From contig NZ_CP024633.1 in assembly GCF_004924335.1 (NCBI RefSeq), forward strand, positions 4,278,001-4,342,000: 64,000 nucleotides of DNA, written 5' to 3'. Below are positions 8,372 through 18,182 of the stretch, in pieces (position 1 is the first letter of the stretch; each line of letters opens with the position of its first letter). The notes under the pieces were generated by a model. The model saw only the letters and a program-made list of their open reading frames with translations. It was not told where the DNA came from and made no database searches. The DNA comes from Mycobacteroides salmoniphilum (GTDB taxonomy: Bacteria; Actinomycetota; Actinomycetes; Mycobacteriales; Mycobacteriaceae). Both the position numbers and the translations under genes were made by a program.

Positions 8372-9619
8372 CTAGAGCCGTTCGACTTCGACCGTCACGC
8401 CCTGGGCCACCCGCAGCCGCTTCAGCAGCGGATCACCCATGGCAGCCGCGGGCGTCAAAACCCCTAGCCGGTCTGGTAATTCGCTGCGATCCAGAGCCAG
8501 GGTCAAGCCACTCTCGCCCAGCAGCACCGCGGTCGCCTTGTAACCGGGATCGCCTTCCTGCGCGATGACCGCCCGATAACGCGCCCCCTCGGTTGTGGTG
8601 GTGTAGGTCTCGACCCGATAGTGGCCCTTGTTCCGGGTGCGCTCACTGGGACCCGAACCCGGCTTCGGTAGCAGGCGCTGGGCAACGAATTTCGGCATAG
8701 GCACCCGCGTCCCCAGACCGAAACCCGCTGTCAGGAAACCTGTGACGGCGGCCGCGGCGATTGGCGCGACCACCGAACTTCCCAGGCTCATGACCTCGCG
8801 ATAACGTATCCGGGTTCCGTATCCCCAGTCCAACAATGCATTGCTACGTCGCACAATCCGGGTGTTGACCGGCCCCATGAAGAAGGCACCCAGCCACTTG
8901 CCCGCCAACTCCGGTGCCACGGATTCGCCACGGAGCGTTTGAAATTCACGCTGCCGCCCCACCTCCGGCTCGGCCGGGCGGTCCGGGCTCAGCGAGTAGG
9001 GGTCCTGAGAGTTGCGACGCACCTCCGGATCCTCGGCGCTCGCCTCCATCACCTCGACCATCGACGCCGCCGTACCACCGCTGACACCGCCGCGGAACTT
9101 GCTCAGCACATAGGTCGTCTCGAGCAGCTCGCCCGTGCCGTCTTCCTGAGCCCGCCGATACAGGGCATACACACTCAGATCCGAGGGAATGGAATCGAAT
9201 CCGCAGCAATGCACGATCCTGGCACCGGTGTCCGCGGCCTGCTTGCCGTAGACGTCGATGCTCTCCCGGACGAAGTTGACCTCACCAGTCAAGTCCGCGT
9301 AGTCGGTTCCCACCTCGGCGCACGCGGCCACCAACGGCAGCCCGTATTTTGTGTACGGCCCGACGGTGGTAACAACCACCTGAGTAGAAGCCGCCATGGC
9401 CGCCAGCGTCGCCGGTCGGGTGGCGTCAGCCTCGATCAACGGCCAGTCCCGCGCCGCCGGACCACACGCAGCACGCACGGCGGCAAGCTTTTCGGTGTTT
9501 CGCCCGGCCAGCGCAATCCGTGCCCCGGTGGCCTCAACCCGTCCGGCCAGATAGAGCGCGGTCAGTTTCCCCACGTATCCCGTTGCCCCGTAGAGAACGA
9601 TGTCGTGTTCCCGAGACAT
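8372..9619 (-). CDS. Saccharopine-dehydrogenase-like / trans-acting enoyl reductase family
   Basis: 415 residues. The N-terminus has an NAD(P) Rossmann motif, [17 protein letters not shown], followed by AGRNTEKL. The segments [20 protein letters not shown] and [13 protein letters not shown] are characteristic of the family containing Rv2953, the trans enoyl reductase used in phthiocerol/phenolglycolipid synthesis, and Rv2449c. The window has no polyketide synthase, so a role in that pathway is not implied. ATG 9619 has GGAGG upstream. It is 3 bp downstream of the fadD2-like gene and so in one operon with it. Confidence 0.8.
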   Translation of the reverse strand: MSREHDIVLYGATGYVGKLTALYLAGRVEATGARIALAGRNTEKLAAVRAACGPAARDWPLIEADATRPATLAAMAASTQVVVTTVGPYTKYGLPLVAACAEVGTDYADLTGEVNFVRESIDVYGKQAADTGARIVHCCGFDSIPSDLSVYALYRRAQEDGTGELLETTYVLSKFRGGVSGGTAASMVEVMEASAEDPEVRRNSQDPYSLSPDRPAEPEVGRQREFQTLRGESVAPELAGKWLGAFFMGPVNTRIVRRSNALLDWGYGTRIRYREVMSLGSSVVAPIAAAAVTGFLTAGFGLGTRVPMPKFVAQRLLPKPGSGPSERTRNKGHYRVETYTTTTEGARYRAVIAQEGDPGYKATAVLLGESGLTLALDRSELPDRLGVLTPAAAMGDPLLKRLRVAQGVTVEVERL

Positions 9620-9622
9620 GCG

Positions 9623-11293
9623 CTACACCTCCAAGTCGCGTAGCTGGCGCTTGAGGATCTTGCCGGAAGGATTGCGCGGCAAGATATCCAGGAAGACCAC
9701 GTCACGCGGCACCTTGTATCGCGCCAGGTTGTCGCGTACGTACGCGCGGATGCTGTCGGCATCCACCGTCGATTCGGGGTGACGAACCACGAACGCCCGC
9801 AACCGTGCTCCCCAATCCGGGTCGTCGACACCGAGTGCGGTGGCCTCGATGACATCCGGGTGCCCGCTGATGAGGTCTTCGACCTCGGCGGGGAACACGT
9901 TCTCGCCGCCCGAAACGATCATCTCGTCATCGCGCCCGGACACATACAGCAGTCCGTGCTCGTCGAAATAGCCGACGTCACCACTGGACATCAGACCGTC
10001 GATGATCTGCTTGTGCCCACCACCGGTGTAACCGTCGAACGGGATCGCGTTGCTGACGAAGATCCGCCCGACGGTGCCCTGCGAGACCGGCTTTCCTTCG
10101 TCGTCAAGGATTTTGACGGTCGCACCCTTGACCACGGGGCCCACTGTGGACGGGTTGATGGCGAGATCTTGGGGCCGCGCGATGGTGGCGAAGGCGACCT
10201 CGGTGGATCCGTACAGGTTGTAGATCACCGGTCCCAGCGTGTCCAGCGCCCGGGCGGCCAGCTCGCCACCGAGTTGCGAACCGGACACGAAAACGATGCG
10301 CAGCGCGGACAAGTCGGGCTTGCCCTCGGCCTCATCGAGAGCGTTGAGCAGGCGATTAAGCATCACCGGCACCACCACGATGGCGGTGACCTTGAACTTC
10401 TCGATATCGGCAAGCACGTTCTCGGGCTTGAACTTCCGATGCAGGATCAACGTGCAACCCAGTGTCAGCGCCAGGCTCTGATGCAGATAGCCCAGCGCAT
10501 GGAACATCGGGGCAGGCACCGACGTCACCTCGCCCGAACGGAAGGGCACATGCGAGAACATGCCGCCGACAGGCGCCAGGGTCAGCGCCAGCTTGCGCGG
10601 GGCGCCCTTCGGGGTTCCGGTGGTGCCGCTGGTGAGAATCACCAACGAGGAGTACTTCGACGGACGCGGCGCCGGCGTGGTGCTGTTGCGCTTGATCACC
10701 GACGCGATGGTCTCGTCGGTGGAGGCGGGCTGGTCCGGGTTCTCGGGGTTGGTGGGCAGCGCCATGATCCGACCCAGCTCGGGGCGGTAACCGTCCAGGA
10801 ACTCGGCGTACTCGGCGTCGTAGATCAGGACGCGGGCACCTTCACGCTCAGCGACCTCCTTGGTCTGCGGTCCCGAGAAGTCGGTGTTGAGCAGGATCAC
10901 GCGGGCGCCGGCACGATGTGCGGCGTAGTTGGCAATGATGAACCAACGGTGGTTACGCGCCAGGATCGCGACGCCGTCGCCGCCCTTGATACCGAGACGA
11001 CTCAGGCCGTGAGCCAGGGCGTTCACCGCGTCGTTCAGCTCTGCGTAGGTGATCGAACCCTCGTCATCGATGATCGCAGTCCGCGACGGGCTGCGATGGG
11101 CGCCGAACGCCGGTACCGCACCGATCTCGCCGAACCGGTAGAAGTCGCGGACGATCCCTGCCAGCACGTTCGGCGGGTCCAGTTTGAGCATGCCCGCCTC
11201 GATGACCTTGCGGAGATAATGCAGCTCAGCGCCACCGCGCTTCGCAAGAGTCTGAAGTTTCGAGAAGAGCGGCCGTTCGGCGGTGATCGACAT
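9623..11293 (-). CDS. fadD2: Fatty-acyl-CoA ligase, FadD2-like
   Basis: 556 residues of the ANL adenylating superfamily. The P-loop is LTSGTTGTPKGAPRK (about residue 205-219), YGSTE is the substrate/ATP motif, YVSGRDDEMIVSGGENVFP is the hinge region, and the catalytic Lys is in NPSGKILKRQ. It activates fatty acids as acyl-AMP then acyl-CoA. The start is set at ATG 11293: the longer frame to 11353 has no Shine-Dalgarno site, and TAGGCT lies 7 nt before this ATG, fitting a leaderless transcript. The neighbouring polymerase-domain gene is divergent, as for Rv0270 and Rv0269c in M. tuberculosis (recollection). Confidence 0.85.
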   Translation of the reverse strand: MSITAERPLFSKLQTLAKRGGAELHYLRKVIEAGMLKLDPPNVLAGIVRDFYRFGEIGAVPAFGAHRSPSRTAIIDDEGSITYAELNDAVNALAHGLSRLGIKGGDGVAILARNHRWFIIANYAAHRAGARVILLNTDFSGPQTKEVAEREGARVLIYDAEYAEFLDGYRPELGRIMALPTNPENPDQPASTDETIASVIKRNSTTPAPRPSKYSSLVILTSGTTGTPKGAPRKLALTLAPVGGMFSHVPFRSGEVTSVPAPMFHALGYLHQSLALTLGCTLILHRKFKPENVLADIEKFKVTAIVVVPVMLNRLLNALDEAEGKPDLSALRIVFVSGSQLGGELAARALDTLGPVIYNLYGSTEVAFATIARPQDLAINPSTVGPVVKGATVKILDDEGKPVSQGTVGRIFVSNAIPFDGYTGGGHKQIIDGLMSSGDVGYFDEHGLLYVSGRDDEMIVSGGENVFPAEVEDLISGHPDVIEATALGVDDPDWGARLRAFVVRHPESTVDADSIRAYVRDNLARYKVPRDVVFLDILPRNPSGKILKRQLRDLEV

Positions 11294-11390
11294 GATCGAC
11301 AGCCTATGTGACCTCCCTCTCAGCAGCACAGCCAACCGGTCGGTCGGGGGCACGTCACCAAGTACCCCCGGGAAAGTCGGTCTGCAGCCC

Positions 11391-11396
11391 TACGAT
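11391..11396 (+). promoter_or_regulatory. Leaderless -10 element for the LigD-like gene
   Basis: TACGAT ends 6 nt before the ATG at 11403, so transcription would start at the start codon. The fadD2-like gene on the opposite strand has its own leaderless -10 within the same 110-bp region. Confidence 0.55.
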
Positions 11397-11402
11397 GACG
11401 CC

Positions 11403-12611
11403 ATGGCAGACGTCGTGCTGCAGGTCGCGGGGCGCGAGGTCACCATCACGCACCCCGACAAGGTGATATTTCCCAGCGGGGAAAACACCGCGGCCATCAC
11501 CAAGGGTGACCTGGTCCACTACTACCTCGATGTCGCCGACGGGGCGTTGCGTGGAGTACGTGACCGGCCGATGATCCTGAAGCGATTCGTCAAGGGCATC
11601 TCGCAGGAGGCGGTGTTCCAAAAGCGCGTGCCGGAGAAGCGGCCGGACTGGATCGCCTCCGCCGAGTTGCACTACGCACGCGGCACCTCCGCCCGGGAAG
11701 CCGTCGTCACCGACGCGGCTTCGCTGGCCTGGGTGGTCAACCTGGGGTGTGTCGATCTCAATCCGCACCCGGTGCGCGCCGACGATCTGGACCATCCCGA
11801 TGAGCTGCGCATCGACCTCGACCCCGTTCCGGGGGTGCCGTGGAGCCAGATCCTCGATGTCGCGTTTGTCGTGCGCGGGGTTCTGGAGGATCACGGTCTG
11901 ACCGCGTGGCCCAAGACGTCTGGGTCGCGCGGCTTTCATATCTACGCGCCGGTCGCCCCGCGATGGACATTCCGGGAGCTACGGCTGGCCGCCGAGACGG
12001 TGGCCCGTGAGGTGGAACGCCGTGCCCCGGAGCTGGCGACCAGCCGGTGGTGGAAGGAGGAGCGTCACGGGGTGTTCGTCGATTTCAACCAGAACGCGAA
12101 GGATCGCACGGTGGCCTCCGCCTATTCGGTGCGTGCCGTCCCGGACGCCAGGGTGTCGACGCCGCTGCGGTGGGACGAGGTGGCGGGCTGCCGCCCTGCG
12201 GAATTCACGCTGACCACGGTGCGGGAGCGATTCGCCGATATCGGCGATCCGTGGCAAGGCATGGAAGGCGCCACCGGCACGCTGGATCAGCTGCTGGAAC
12301 TGGCAGCAGAGCTCGGACCCGCCGAAAAGGCGCCCAAGGGCACTTCCCGCGACGGACGGCGGCAGTCGATGATGCCGTTGATTGAGATCGCGCGGACGAA
12401 GACCAAGCCGGAAGCCGAAGCAGCCTTGACCGAGTGGCACGACAAGTATCCCGATGTCTCGAAACTCCTTGAACCGCAGGATGTTCTCGTGGACGGCATG
12501 CGTGGCCCGAGCTCGGTCTGGTACCGGGTGCGGGTCAACCTCGTACACGTACCGGAGCCGGAGCGCCCGCCACAGGAAGAGCTGATTGCCGACTACTCGC
12601 CCTGGGGCTAG
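11403..12611 (+). CDS. LigD-type polymerase (primase-like) domain protein
   Basis: 402 residues covering only the archaeo-eukaryotic primase-like polymerase domain of bacterial NHEJ ligase D. The early segment TITHPDKVIFP and the metal-binding pair D138/D140 in RIDLDPVPG are diagnostic, and SGSRGFHIYAP is the nucleotide/5'-phosphate segment. There is no ligase or nuclease domain, as in the stand-alone PolD1/PolD2 proteins of mycobacteria (Rv3730c, Rv0269c); position suggests the latter. It would add ribo- or deoxynucleotides during end repair or gap filling. The start at ATG 11403 is supported by the TACGAT leaderless promoter. It converges on a small membrane gene with a 4-bp overlap. Confidence 0.85.
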   Translation: MADVVLQVAGREVTITHPDKVIFPSGENTAAITKGDLVHYYLDVADGALRGVRDRPMILKRFVKGISQEAVFQKRVPEKRPDWIASAELHYARGTSAREAVVTDAASLAWVVNLGCVDLNPHPVRADDLDHPDELRIDLDPVPGVPWSQILDVAFVVRGVLEDHGLTAWPKTSGSRGFHIYAPVAPRWTFRELRLAAETVAREVERRAPELATSRWWKEERHGVFVDFNQNAKDRTVASAYSVRAVPDARVSTPLRWDEVAGCRPAEFTLTTVRERFADIGDPWQGMEGATGTLDQLLELAAELGPAEKAPKGTSRDGRRQSMMPLIEIARTKTKPEAEAALTEWHDKYPDVSKLLEPQDVLVDGMRGPSSVWYRVRVNLVHVPEPERPPQEELIADYSPWG

Positions 12612-13003
12612 CCCTGTGGTGCCGGTAACGCGGCCAGCGAGGCAACACCCACCGCGACGGCCGATAACGCCACCGCGGTGCCGAGAGTGGACGTGAGCGT
12701 ACTGATTTCGCCGCGGCGCCCAGCCGAGACCAACACTGCCGCGTCAACCGCATCGGTCAGTACGTTCAGCTTCAAGAACGTGCCGGGGGCGCTGAATGCC
12801 CCCAGGCGCGACAGACCAAGAGCCAGCAGCGCGTTGCGGATGCCGAACATACGACCCATGGGTACCGCGGCCGTCCCAGCGACCTCCATCCGGAAAACAC
12901 GCCCGAATACGTTCGGAGTCAGCAGGCTGCCCGAGGCGACGAGTGTGCGCCCCAGGATGAGAAGTTTCAAGGGACGTGAACGGTCGGCCGCTCGTGCTGG
13001 CAT
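12608..13003 (-). CDS. Small membrane protein of unknown function
   Basis: 131 residues starting at ATG 13003, set by GAGGAGGATTCC immediately upstream; a longer frame to 13060 lacks a site. Hydrophobic stretches fall near residues 12-28, 47-65, 75-93 and 105-125 (TLGTAVALSAVAVGVASLAAL), suggesting up to four membrane segments. I do not recognise a family. Upstream lies a perfect GTATACC...GGTATAC operator-like repeat, so its expression is probably regulated separately from the acetoacetyl-CoA synthetase gene behind it. Confidence 0.65.
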   Translation of the reverse strand: MPARAADRSRPLKLLILGRTLVASGSLLTPNVFGRVFRMEVAGTAAVPMGRMFGIRNALLALGLSRLGAFSAPGTFLKLNVLTDAVDAAVLVSAGRRGEISTLTSTLGTAVALSAVAVGVASLAALPAPQG

Positions 13004-13070
13004 GGAATCCTCCTCGTTGAGTTCTGCCGATAAGACGCTGTAGTACAAGAGAATCGACACATCGGCAGAT

Positions 13071-13088
13071 GTATACCGATTGGTATAC
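13071..13088. promoter_or_regulatory. Perfect inverted repeat, candidate operator
   Basis: GTATACC-GATT-GGTATAC, a 7-4-7 perfect palindrome 68 bp upstream of the small membrane gene. The layout resembles TetR-family operators (compare TAGACCNNNNGGTCTA for NemR-type sites). No regulator gene adjoins it. Confidence 0.55.
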
Positions 13089-13130
13089 TAGGCGGCATCG
13101 CGGGCGCCCGCAAGATGCCCTCGGGCGCCA

Positions 13131-15014
13131 CTACCAGCGATGGTCGCGCCCCTGCCCGCGGTACCAGTCGACAAGATCCGGATTATCGATCGACCGCGGA
13201 TCCAAGGACACATCCGCGCGTCCGGCCAGCACGCCGCAGATGGGGACCTCGAGCTTCTTGCCGGTACGGGTGTGCGGAATTCCGGGCGCCTCGATCACTT
13301 CGTCGGGAACGTGTCGGGGCGACAAGCGGGCACGGATCTCCCGCGCGATGCGCGCGCCCAGATCCTCATCAAAGGTGTGCCCCGGTGCCATGGTCACGAA
13401 CAGCGGCATCCAGTAGGCGCCGTCGGGACCATCGACGCCGAGGACGAATCCCTCGGCGATCTCGTCCATCGATTCCACGACCTCGTAGATATCTGCCGAC
13501 CCCATCCGGATTCCATTGCGGTTCAACGTTGCATCGCTGCGGCCGTGGATCACCAGCGATCCCCGCTCGGTGACGGTGACCCAATCGCCGTGCCGCCAGA
13601 CCCCAGGGTCACGACCATCGGTCCACTCGTGGTCGAAATATGCTGCTCGATAACGTGATCCGTCGGGGTCGTCCCAGAATCGGATCGGCATGCACGGCAT
13701 GGGCTGTAGAATCACCATCTCGCCCACTTCCCCGATGAGAGACCGGCGCTCGGGTGACCAGCTGCGCAGATCCACCCCCAGGTAGCGCGCGGGCAACTCG
13801 CCGGCCCGGGCATGCACCCCCGGTGTGCCGCCGGCGAATGCGGTGCAGACATCGGTACCACCCGAGAGCGAGGACACTGCGACGCCGACACACGAGCCCG
13901 CCCATTCGAACAGATCGGGCGAAAGGGGCGATCCGCTGCTACCCAGCGTTTTTAGCGCACTCAGGTCGTGCTCAGCCGACGGCTCCAGCCTCGCCTTCTT
14001 GGTTGCCTGCAAGTGCCCAGGGCTGGTGCCGAAGTAGCTGACCTTTTCAGATTCCAACAGCTCCCATAGCCGATCGGCATTGGGATACAAAGGATGTCCG
14101 CTGTAACAGACCACAGTGGCACCGACCAGCAGACCGCTCAACCGGAAGTTCCACATCATCCAGGACAGCGCCGTCTGCCAGAAGAAGACGTCACTTCGCC
14201 CCAGATCGCAATGCAGCCCGACACCCTTGAGATGTTCCAGCAGCATGCCCCCGTGACCGTGCACGATGCCCTTGGGCCTACCGGTGGTACCCGAGCTGAA
14301 CAAGACCCAGATCGGATGATCGAATGGCACCATATCGACGACAGGATCTGCACTGCCCGTGGGTAATTCGAGCATCAGCGCGGGGTCACCCGGCAAGAGA
14401 CGATGCAGTTCTGCGGTATCGGCCGCCTTGTCCACCCACCGACCGTTGTAGCGGTACCCGGGACCAGAGATGAGCACCTTCGGATTGAGCTGCCCCAGCC
14501 GCGATGCCGCGCCCTCAGGGGCGTAGTCCTGACCACATCCCGCCCACACCGCACCCACCGCCGCGGTGGCCAGGAAGGCCACCATCGCGTCGGGCACGTC
14601 CGGCAGATACGCGGCTACGCGGTCACCGCGACCAACACCGAGACGACGCAGCTCGGCGGCCACCGCACCAACCCGGCCGGGCAATTCACGCCAACCGATC
14701 TCGGTGCGCTCCCCCGCCTCGTCGACACCCACGATGGCGGCCCCGTCTTGATCCGCGTGGCGCAGGACCGGATCCACATAGTTGAGCTCGGCACCCGGAA
14801 ACCATTGCGCCCCAGGCATCACCGCACGTGAAAGCACACCTTCGTCACCGTCACGCAACCCGCGTCCCGGAACATCGAAGAACTCCCACAACGCGCGCCA
14901 GAACTGGGGAACGGAGTCAACCGACCAGCGCCTCACGTCTTCGTAGTCCGTGAGTGACAACGCATACCGTCGCTCGACGTGGTTGACGAATCGTTCGTAG
15001 GTACTACTTCCCAT
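13131..15014 (-). CDS. Acetoacetyl-CoA synthetase
   Basis: 627 residues, the length expected for acetoacetate:CoA ligases. An N-terminal segment ([20 protein letters not shown], about 29-48) typical of acetyl/acetoacetyl-CoA synthetases precedes the AMP-binding core, with P-loop [18 protein letters not shown] as the acyl motif, [16 protein letters not shown] as the hinge and the catalytic Lys in [11 protein letters not shown]. It converts acetoacetate, CoA and ATP to acetoacetyl-CoA. It overlaps the following ligase gene by 11 bp and heads no other genes, being last on its strand. In M. tuberculosis the similar cluster Rv2498c-Rv2505c has ScoA/ScoB for acetoacetate; this ligase could fill that step. 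Confidence 0.9.
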   Translation of the reverse strand: MGSSTYERFVNHVERRYALSLTDYEDVRRWSVDSVPQFWRALWEFFDVPGRGLRDGDEGVLSRAVMPGAQWFPGAELNYVDPVLRHADQDGAAIVGVDEAGERTEIGWRELPGRVGAVAAELRRLGVGRGDRVAAYLPDVPDAMVAFLATAAVGAVWAGCGQDYAPEGAASRLGQLNPKVLISGPGYRYNGRWVDKAADTAELHRLLPGDPALMLELPTGSADPVVDMVPFDHPIWVLFSSGTTGRPKGIVHGHGGMLLEHLKGVGLHCDLGRSDVFFWQTALSWMMWNFRLSGLLVGATVVCYSGHPLYPNADRLWELLESEKVSYFGTSPGHLQATKKARLEPSAEHDLSALKTLGSSGSPLSPDLFEWAGSCVGVAVSSLSGGTDVCTAFAGGTPGVHARAGELPARYLGVDLRSWSPERRSLIGEVGEMVILQPMPCMPIRFWDDPDGSRYRAAYFDHEWTDGRDPGVWRHGDWVTVTERGSLVIHGRSDATLNRNGIRMGSADIYEVVESMDEIAEGFVLGVDGPDGAYWMPLFVTMAPGHTFDEDLGARIAREIRARLSPRHVPDEVIEAPGIPHTRTGKKLEVPICGVLAGRADVSLDPRSIDNPDLVDWYRGQGRDHRW

Positions 15015-16644
15015 GTTTCTGGCCCGGCTCTCGTAATCCCAGAAGTTCCATGGCCTGCTCCCGCATATCGATCTTGCGCACCTTTCCCGTCACGGTCATC
15101 GGGAAGCCGTCGACCACGTGCACGTAACGCGGGATCTTGTAGTGAGCAAGGCGCCCCGAGGCGAAGGTACGGATAGCACCGGCGTCGAGCGGCGCACGGC
15201 CTGTCCGCATCCGGAGCCACGCGCACAGCTCCTCGCCGTACTTTTCATCCGGCACCCCGACCACCTGCACGTCCTCGATGTCCGGGTGAGTGAGCAGGAA
15301 CTCTTCGACTTCGCGCGGGTAGACGTTTTCGCCGCCGCGTATCACCATGTCCTTGATTCGCCCAATGATGGTGCAGTAGGCATCTTCTCGCATCACCGCC
15401 AGATCACCGGTATGCATCCAACCCTCGGCATCGATCGCCTCCCGGGTATGGTCCTCGTCGTTCCAGTAGCCGAGCATCACCGAGTACCCACGGGTACACA
15501 GCTCGCCGGATTGGCCGCGCTCCACCATCTCTCCGGTGCCGGGGTCGACGACCTTGACCTCGACGTGCGGATGCGCACGTCCAACAGTCGCGGTGCGCCG
15601 ATCCAGGTCGTCGTCGACGAGCGTCTGGCAAGAGACCGGCGAAGTCTCCGTCATGCCATACGCGATGGCGACCTCAGCCATGTGCATCTCGTCGATGCAC
15701 CGCTTCATCACCTCGATGGGGCACACCGAACCCGCCATGATTCCCGTCCGCAACGAGGACAGGTCGCGCCGCGTGAAATCGGGGTCTGCGAGCATCGCGA
15801 TGAACATGGTGGGCACCCCGTACACCCCGACACAGCGCTCACGTTCGATGCTTTCGAGAGTGCGAGCGGCATCGAATCCCGGTGCCGGTATCACGATGGT
15901 GGCCCCGTGCGTCGTGCATCCGAGATTGCCCATGACCATGCCGAAGCAGTGATAGAAGGGCACCGGAATACACAGCCGGTCAGCCACTTCCAGGTGGATC
16001 GACTCGGCCACGAAGTATCCGTTGTTGAGTACGTTGCGGTGTGAGAGCGTCGCCCCCTTGGGATAACCCGTTGTCCCCGAGGTGTACTGGATGTTAATGG
16101 GATCGGTGTTGGACAGCTGCGACATCCGGTCGCGCAGCGCGGCCAAGGGAACCTGTTCGGCTCCCGCCACCAGATCGGTCCAGCCGTCCGTCCCGATGAA
16201 CACCACATCGAGCAGGGTGGAGACATCAGGACGCACCCGGTCCACCATCGTCGTGTAGTCGGAGGACTTGAACGCCGTGGCACAGATCAACGTGCGAACC
16301 CCCGACTGATTGAGCGCATAGGCCAGCTCATGGGTTCGGTAGGCCGGATTGATGTTGACCAGAATTGCGCCGATCTTTGCCGTCGCGTATTGCACCAGAA
16401 CCCATTCGGCACAGTTCGGCGCCCAGATCCCGACTCGGTCGCCCGCCGCGATCCCGCGCGATATGAGACCGCGCGCCACGAGGTTGATCTCCGCGTCGAG
16501 CTCCCGGTAGGTCCATCTCCGCTCGCCGGCCACATCGACGAGGGCATCGACATCCGGATGGGCGCCGACTATGCGCTCGAAGCTCTCGCCGATCGTCTCC
16601 TCGATGATCGGCGACGCCGACGACCCGGCGTCATAGGACTTCAT
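15004..16644 (-). CDS. Acyl-CoA synthetase (AMP-forming), FadD35-like
   Basis: 546 residues with the ANL signature [27 protein letters not shown], the [21 protein letters not shown] hinge and the catalytic Lys in [13 protein letters not shown]. The substrate class is probably short to medium chain or branched acids. I place it near FadD35 (Rv2505c, about 547 residues) because it is next to CitE-like and MaoC-like genes, as in the Rv2498c-Rv2505c cluster. It lies between the CitE-like gene (4-bp overlap) and the acetoacetyl-CoA synthetase (11-bp overlap), so all are one operon reading leftward from 18067. Confidence 0.85.
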   Translation of the reverse strand: MKSYDAGSSASPIIEETIGESFERIVGAHPDVDALVDVAGERRWTYRELDAEINLVARGLISRGIAAGDRVGIWAPNCAEWVLVQYATAKIGAILVNINPAYRTHELAYALNQSGVRTLICATAFKSSDYTTMVDRVRPDVSTLLDVVFIGTDGWTDLVAGAEQVPLAALRDRMSQLSNTDPINIQYTSGTTGYPKGATLSHRNVLNNGYFVAESIHLEVADRLCIPVPFYHCFGMVMGNLGCTTHGATIVIPAPGFDAARTLESIERERCVGVYGVPTMFIAMLADPDFTRRDLSSLRTGIMAGSVCPIEVMKRCIDEMHMAEVAIAYGMTETSPVSCQTLVDDDLDRRTATVGRAHPHVEVKVVDPGTGEMVERGQSGELCTRGYSVMLGYWNDEDHTREAIDAEGWMHTGDLAVMREDAYCTIIGRIKDMVIRGGENVYPREVEEFLLTHPDIEDVQVVGVPDEKYGEELCAWLRMRTGRAPLDAGAIRTFASGRLAHYKIPRYVHVVDGFPMTVTGKVRKIDMREQAMELLGLREPGQKHGK

Positions 16645-17549
16645 CGTCGCGCTTCACCACCTGCACCGCCGCCCTCCGCCCGCCGATCAGCGGGACGGAT
16701 CGAGCCCGACTCTAATGACTCATTCGGACCACCACCCTGAATTCCGGTGCTCAGTTCGACAATCCGTTCAGCATGTCTGAGCACGGGCGCATCCACCATC
16801 GCACCCTCGAACTGAAAGACACCACGTTCCCGGCCTGCCAGCTCGAGGACCCCGCGCGCCCACCGTGCCCGCTCCTCGGTCGGCCTGTATGCCTGCCGAA
16901 TGACGTTCACCTGGGTGGGGTGGATGGCCACCTTGGCATCGAACCCGACGGCCACGGCATCATCGGCCTCCGCACGTAGCCCGTCGAGGCCCTTGATGTC
17001 GAGGTACACCGAATCCAGCGCCATCCGGCCACATGCCTTTGCCGCCAACAATGTTTGAGAACGAACATGTCGTGCCACATCGCGGTAGCTGCCATCGGGC
17101 CACCGGTTGTTGGTACCCCACATCGCGGCGAATAGGTCCTCCGCGCCCCACATCGCCGCGACGACGTTCCCGGGCCGCACCAACTCGGCGACATTGAGCG
17201 CCCCCAATGGAGTTTCGACGAGCACCACCACGTCCAGCGGCGCCAGAGCCGCAACCTGATCGGCATGCTCACTCTTGGCCAGCATCACCGTGGTGTACGC
17301 GGTCCGCGCGATCGCTTCCACGTCCAGCAGGTGATCGGCGGTGCCTGCGGGATTGAGGCGAATCACCGTCCGGGCGGGATCCAGCGGGGTACTGATCAGC
17401 GCGTCGCGGGCGGCGGGACGATCGGTGGCCGCCACCCCGTCTTCGAGGTCGAGAATCACCACATCCGCGGCGATGGAGGCCTTTTCGAAGCGCTCGGGAC
17501 GATCGGCGGGACAGAAGAGCCAGCCCGGTCCCCGCCTGGTAAGTGTCAT
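16641..17549 (-). CDS. citE: CitE-like (HpcH/HpaI) acyl-CoA lyase
   Basis: 302 residues of the HpcH/HpaI aldolase family. Key segments are [14 protein letters not shown] at the N-terminus, VILDLEDGV (metal/acyl-CoA site), [12 protein letters not shown] with the metal-binding Glu, [11 protein letters not shown] with a second acid, and AIHPTQV late in the barrel. Stand-alone CitE proteins cleave short 3-hydroxyacyl-CoA thioesters such as citramalyl- or malyl-CoA; Rv2498c is the mycobacterial example. The last about 30 residues (Gly/Glu/Arg-rich) extend past the conserved domain. It shares 4 bp with genes on both sides, MaoC upstream and the acyl-CoA ligase downstream. Confidence 0.85.
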   Translation of the reverse strand: MTLTRRGPGWLFCPADRPERFEKASIAADVVILDLEDGVAATDRPAARDALISTPLDPARTVIRLNPAGTADHLLDVEAIARTAYTTVMLAKSEHADQVAALAPLDVVVLVETPLGALNVAELVRPGNVVAAMWGAEDLFAAMWGTNNRWPDGSYRDVARHVRSQTLLAAKACGRMALDSVYLDIKGLDGLRAEADDAVAVGFDAKVAIHPTQVNVIRQAYRPTEERARWARGVLELAGRERGVFQFEGAMVDAPVLRHAERIVELSTGIQGGGPNESLESGSIRPADRRAEGGGAGGEARR

Positions 17550-18067
17550 TGCCCCTGTCCTTCAGCACGTTTGCGCACCATGGTCTGTCGCGACGCCGTG
17601 GCCACCACATCACCGTGCTGATTCCTGCCGGTGTGCGCAAAGGTGACGATGCCCTCTCCCGGGCGGCTCTTGGACTCGCGCTTGTCGATTACCTCGGACT
17701 CCGCGTAGAGCGTGTCTCCGTGGAACAGCGGTTTGGGAAAGGCGATGTCGGAGAATCCGAGATTCCCGACGATGGTGCCCTGGGTGAGTTGCGCGACCGA
17801 CAACCCGACCAACGTCGACAGCGTGAACATCGAATTCACCAGGCGCTGATTGAACGGTGGTAGTGCCTCCGAGAACGCAGCATCGAGGTGCAGCGCCTGG
17901 GTGTTCATGGTCAACGTCGTGAACAGAACGTTGTCGGCCTCGGTGATCGTCCGACCGGGTCGGTGCAGATACAGCACATCGGTCTCGAATTCCTCGAACC
18001 ACAGACCACGCTGCTCGACGGTCCGCTTGACGCCCACAACCACCTCCATGCCCAGCCGGGCGTCCAC
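17546..18067 (-). CDS. MaoC-like (hotdog) acyl-CoA dehydratase
   Basis: 173 residues of hotdog-fold MaoC type. The hydratase motif is split across TITEADNVLFTTLTMN, carrying the Asp and Asn of the R-hydratase pattern, with HLD shortly after. FPKPLFHGDTLYAESEVIDKRES is the usual second half. It probably hydrates or dehydrates an enoyl-CoA feeding the CitE-like lyase. The start is uncertain: GTG 18067, ATG 18049 and GTG 18037 are all possible, and GGAGG at about 18046 favours the last. It is the first gene of the leftward operon and is divergent from the IclR gene, the likely regulator. Confidence 0.8.
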   Translation of the reverse strand: MDARLGMEVVVGVKRTVEQRGLWFEEFETDVLYLHRPGRTITEADNVLFTTLTMNTQALHLDAAFSEALPPFNQRLVNSMFTLSTLVGLSVAQLTQGTIVGNLGFSDIAFPKPLFHGDTLYAESEVIDKRESKSRPGEGIVTFAHTGRNQHGDVVATASRQTMVRKRAEGQGQ

Positions 18068-18159
18068 TTACCGGTGTCACGAAACCATGGACGAAAACCA
18101 TGTTGCACGGCAAGGATGGTGCACGAAGCTCCCACCCGATGAACACGAGAGGGTATAAA

Positions 18160-18176
18160 CGTCCATTCAGCGGACG
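18160..18176. promoter_or_regulatory. Inverted repeat in MaoC-IclR divergent region
   Basis: CGTCC and GGACG arms separated by 7 bp (ATTCAGC), just upstream of the IclR start. It is short, so only a weak operator candidate for autoregulation by IclR. Confidence 0.3.
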
Positions 18177-18182
18177 CGTATC

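Noticed and set aside
9779..11311. 510-codon open frame antisense to the fadD2-like gene
   Set aside because: No domain, Arg/His/Gly-rich composition typical of antisense shadows of GC-rich genes.
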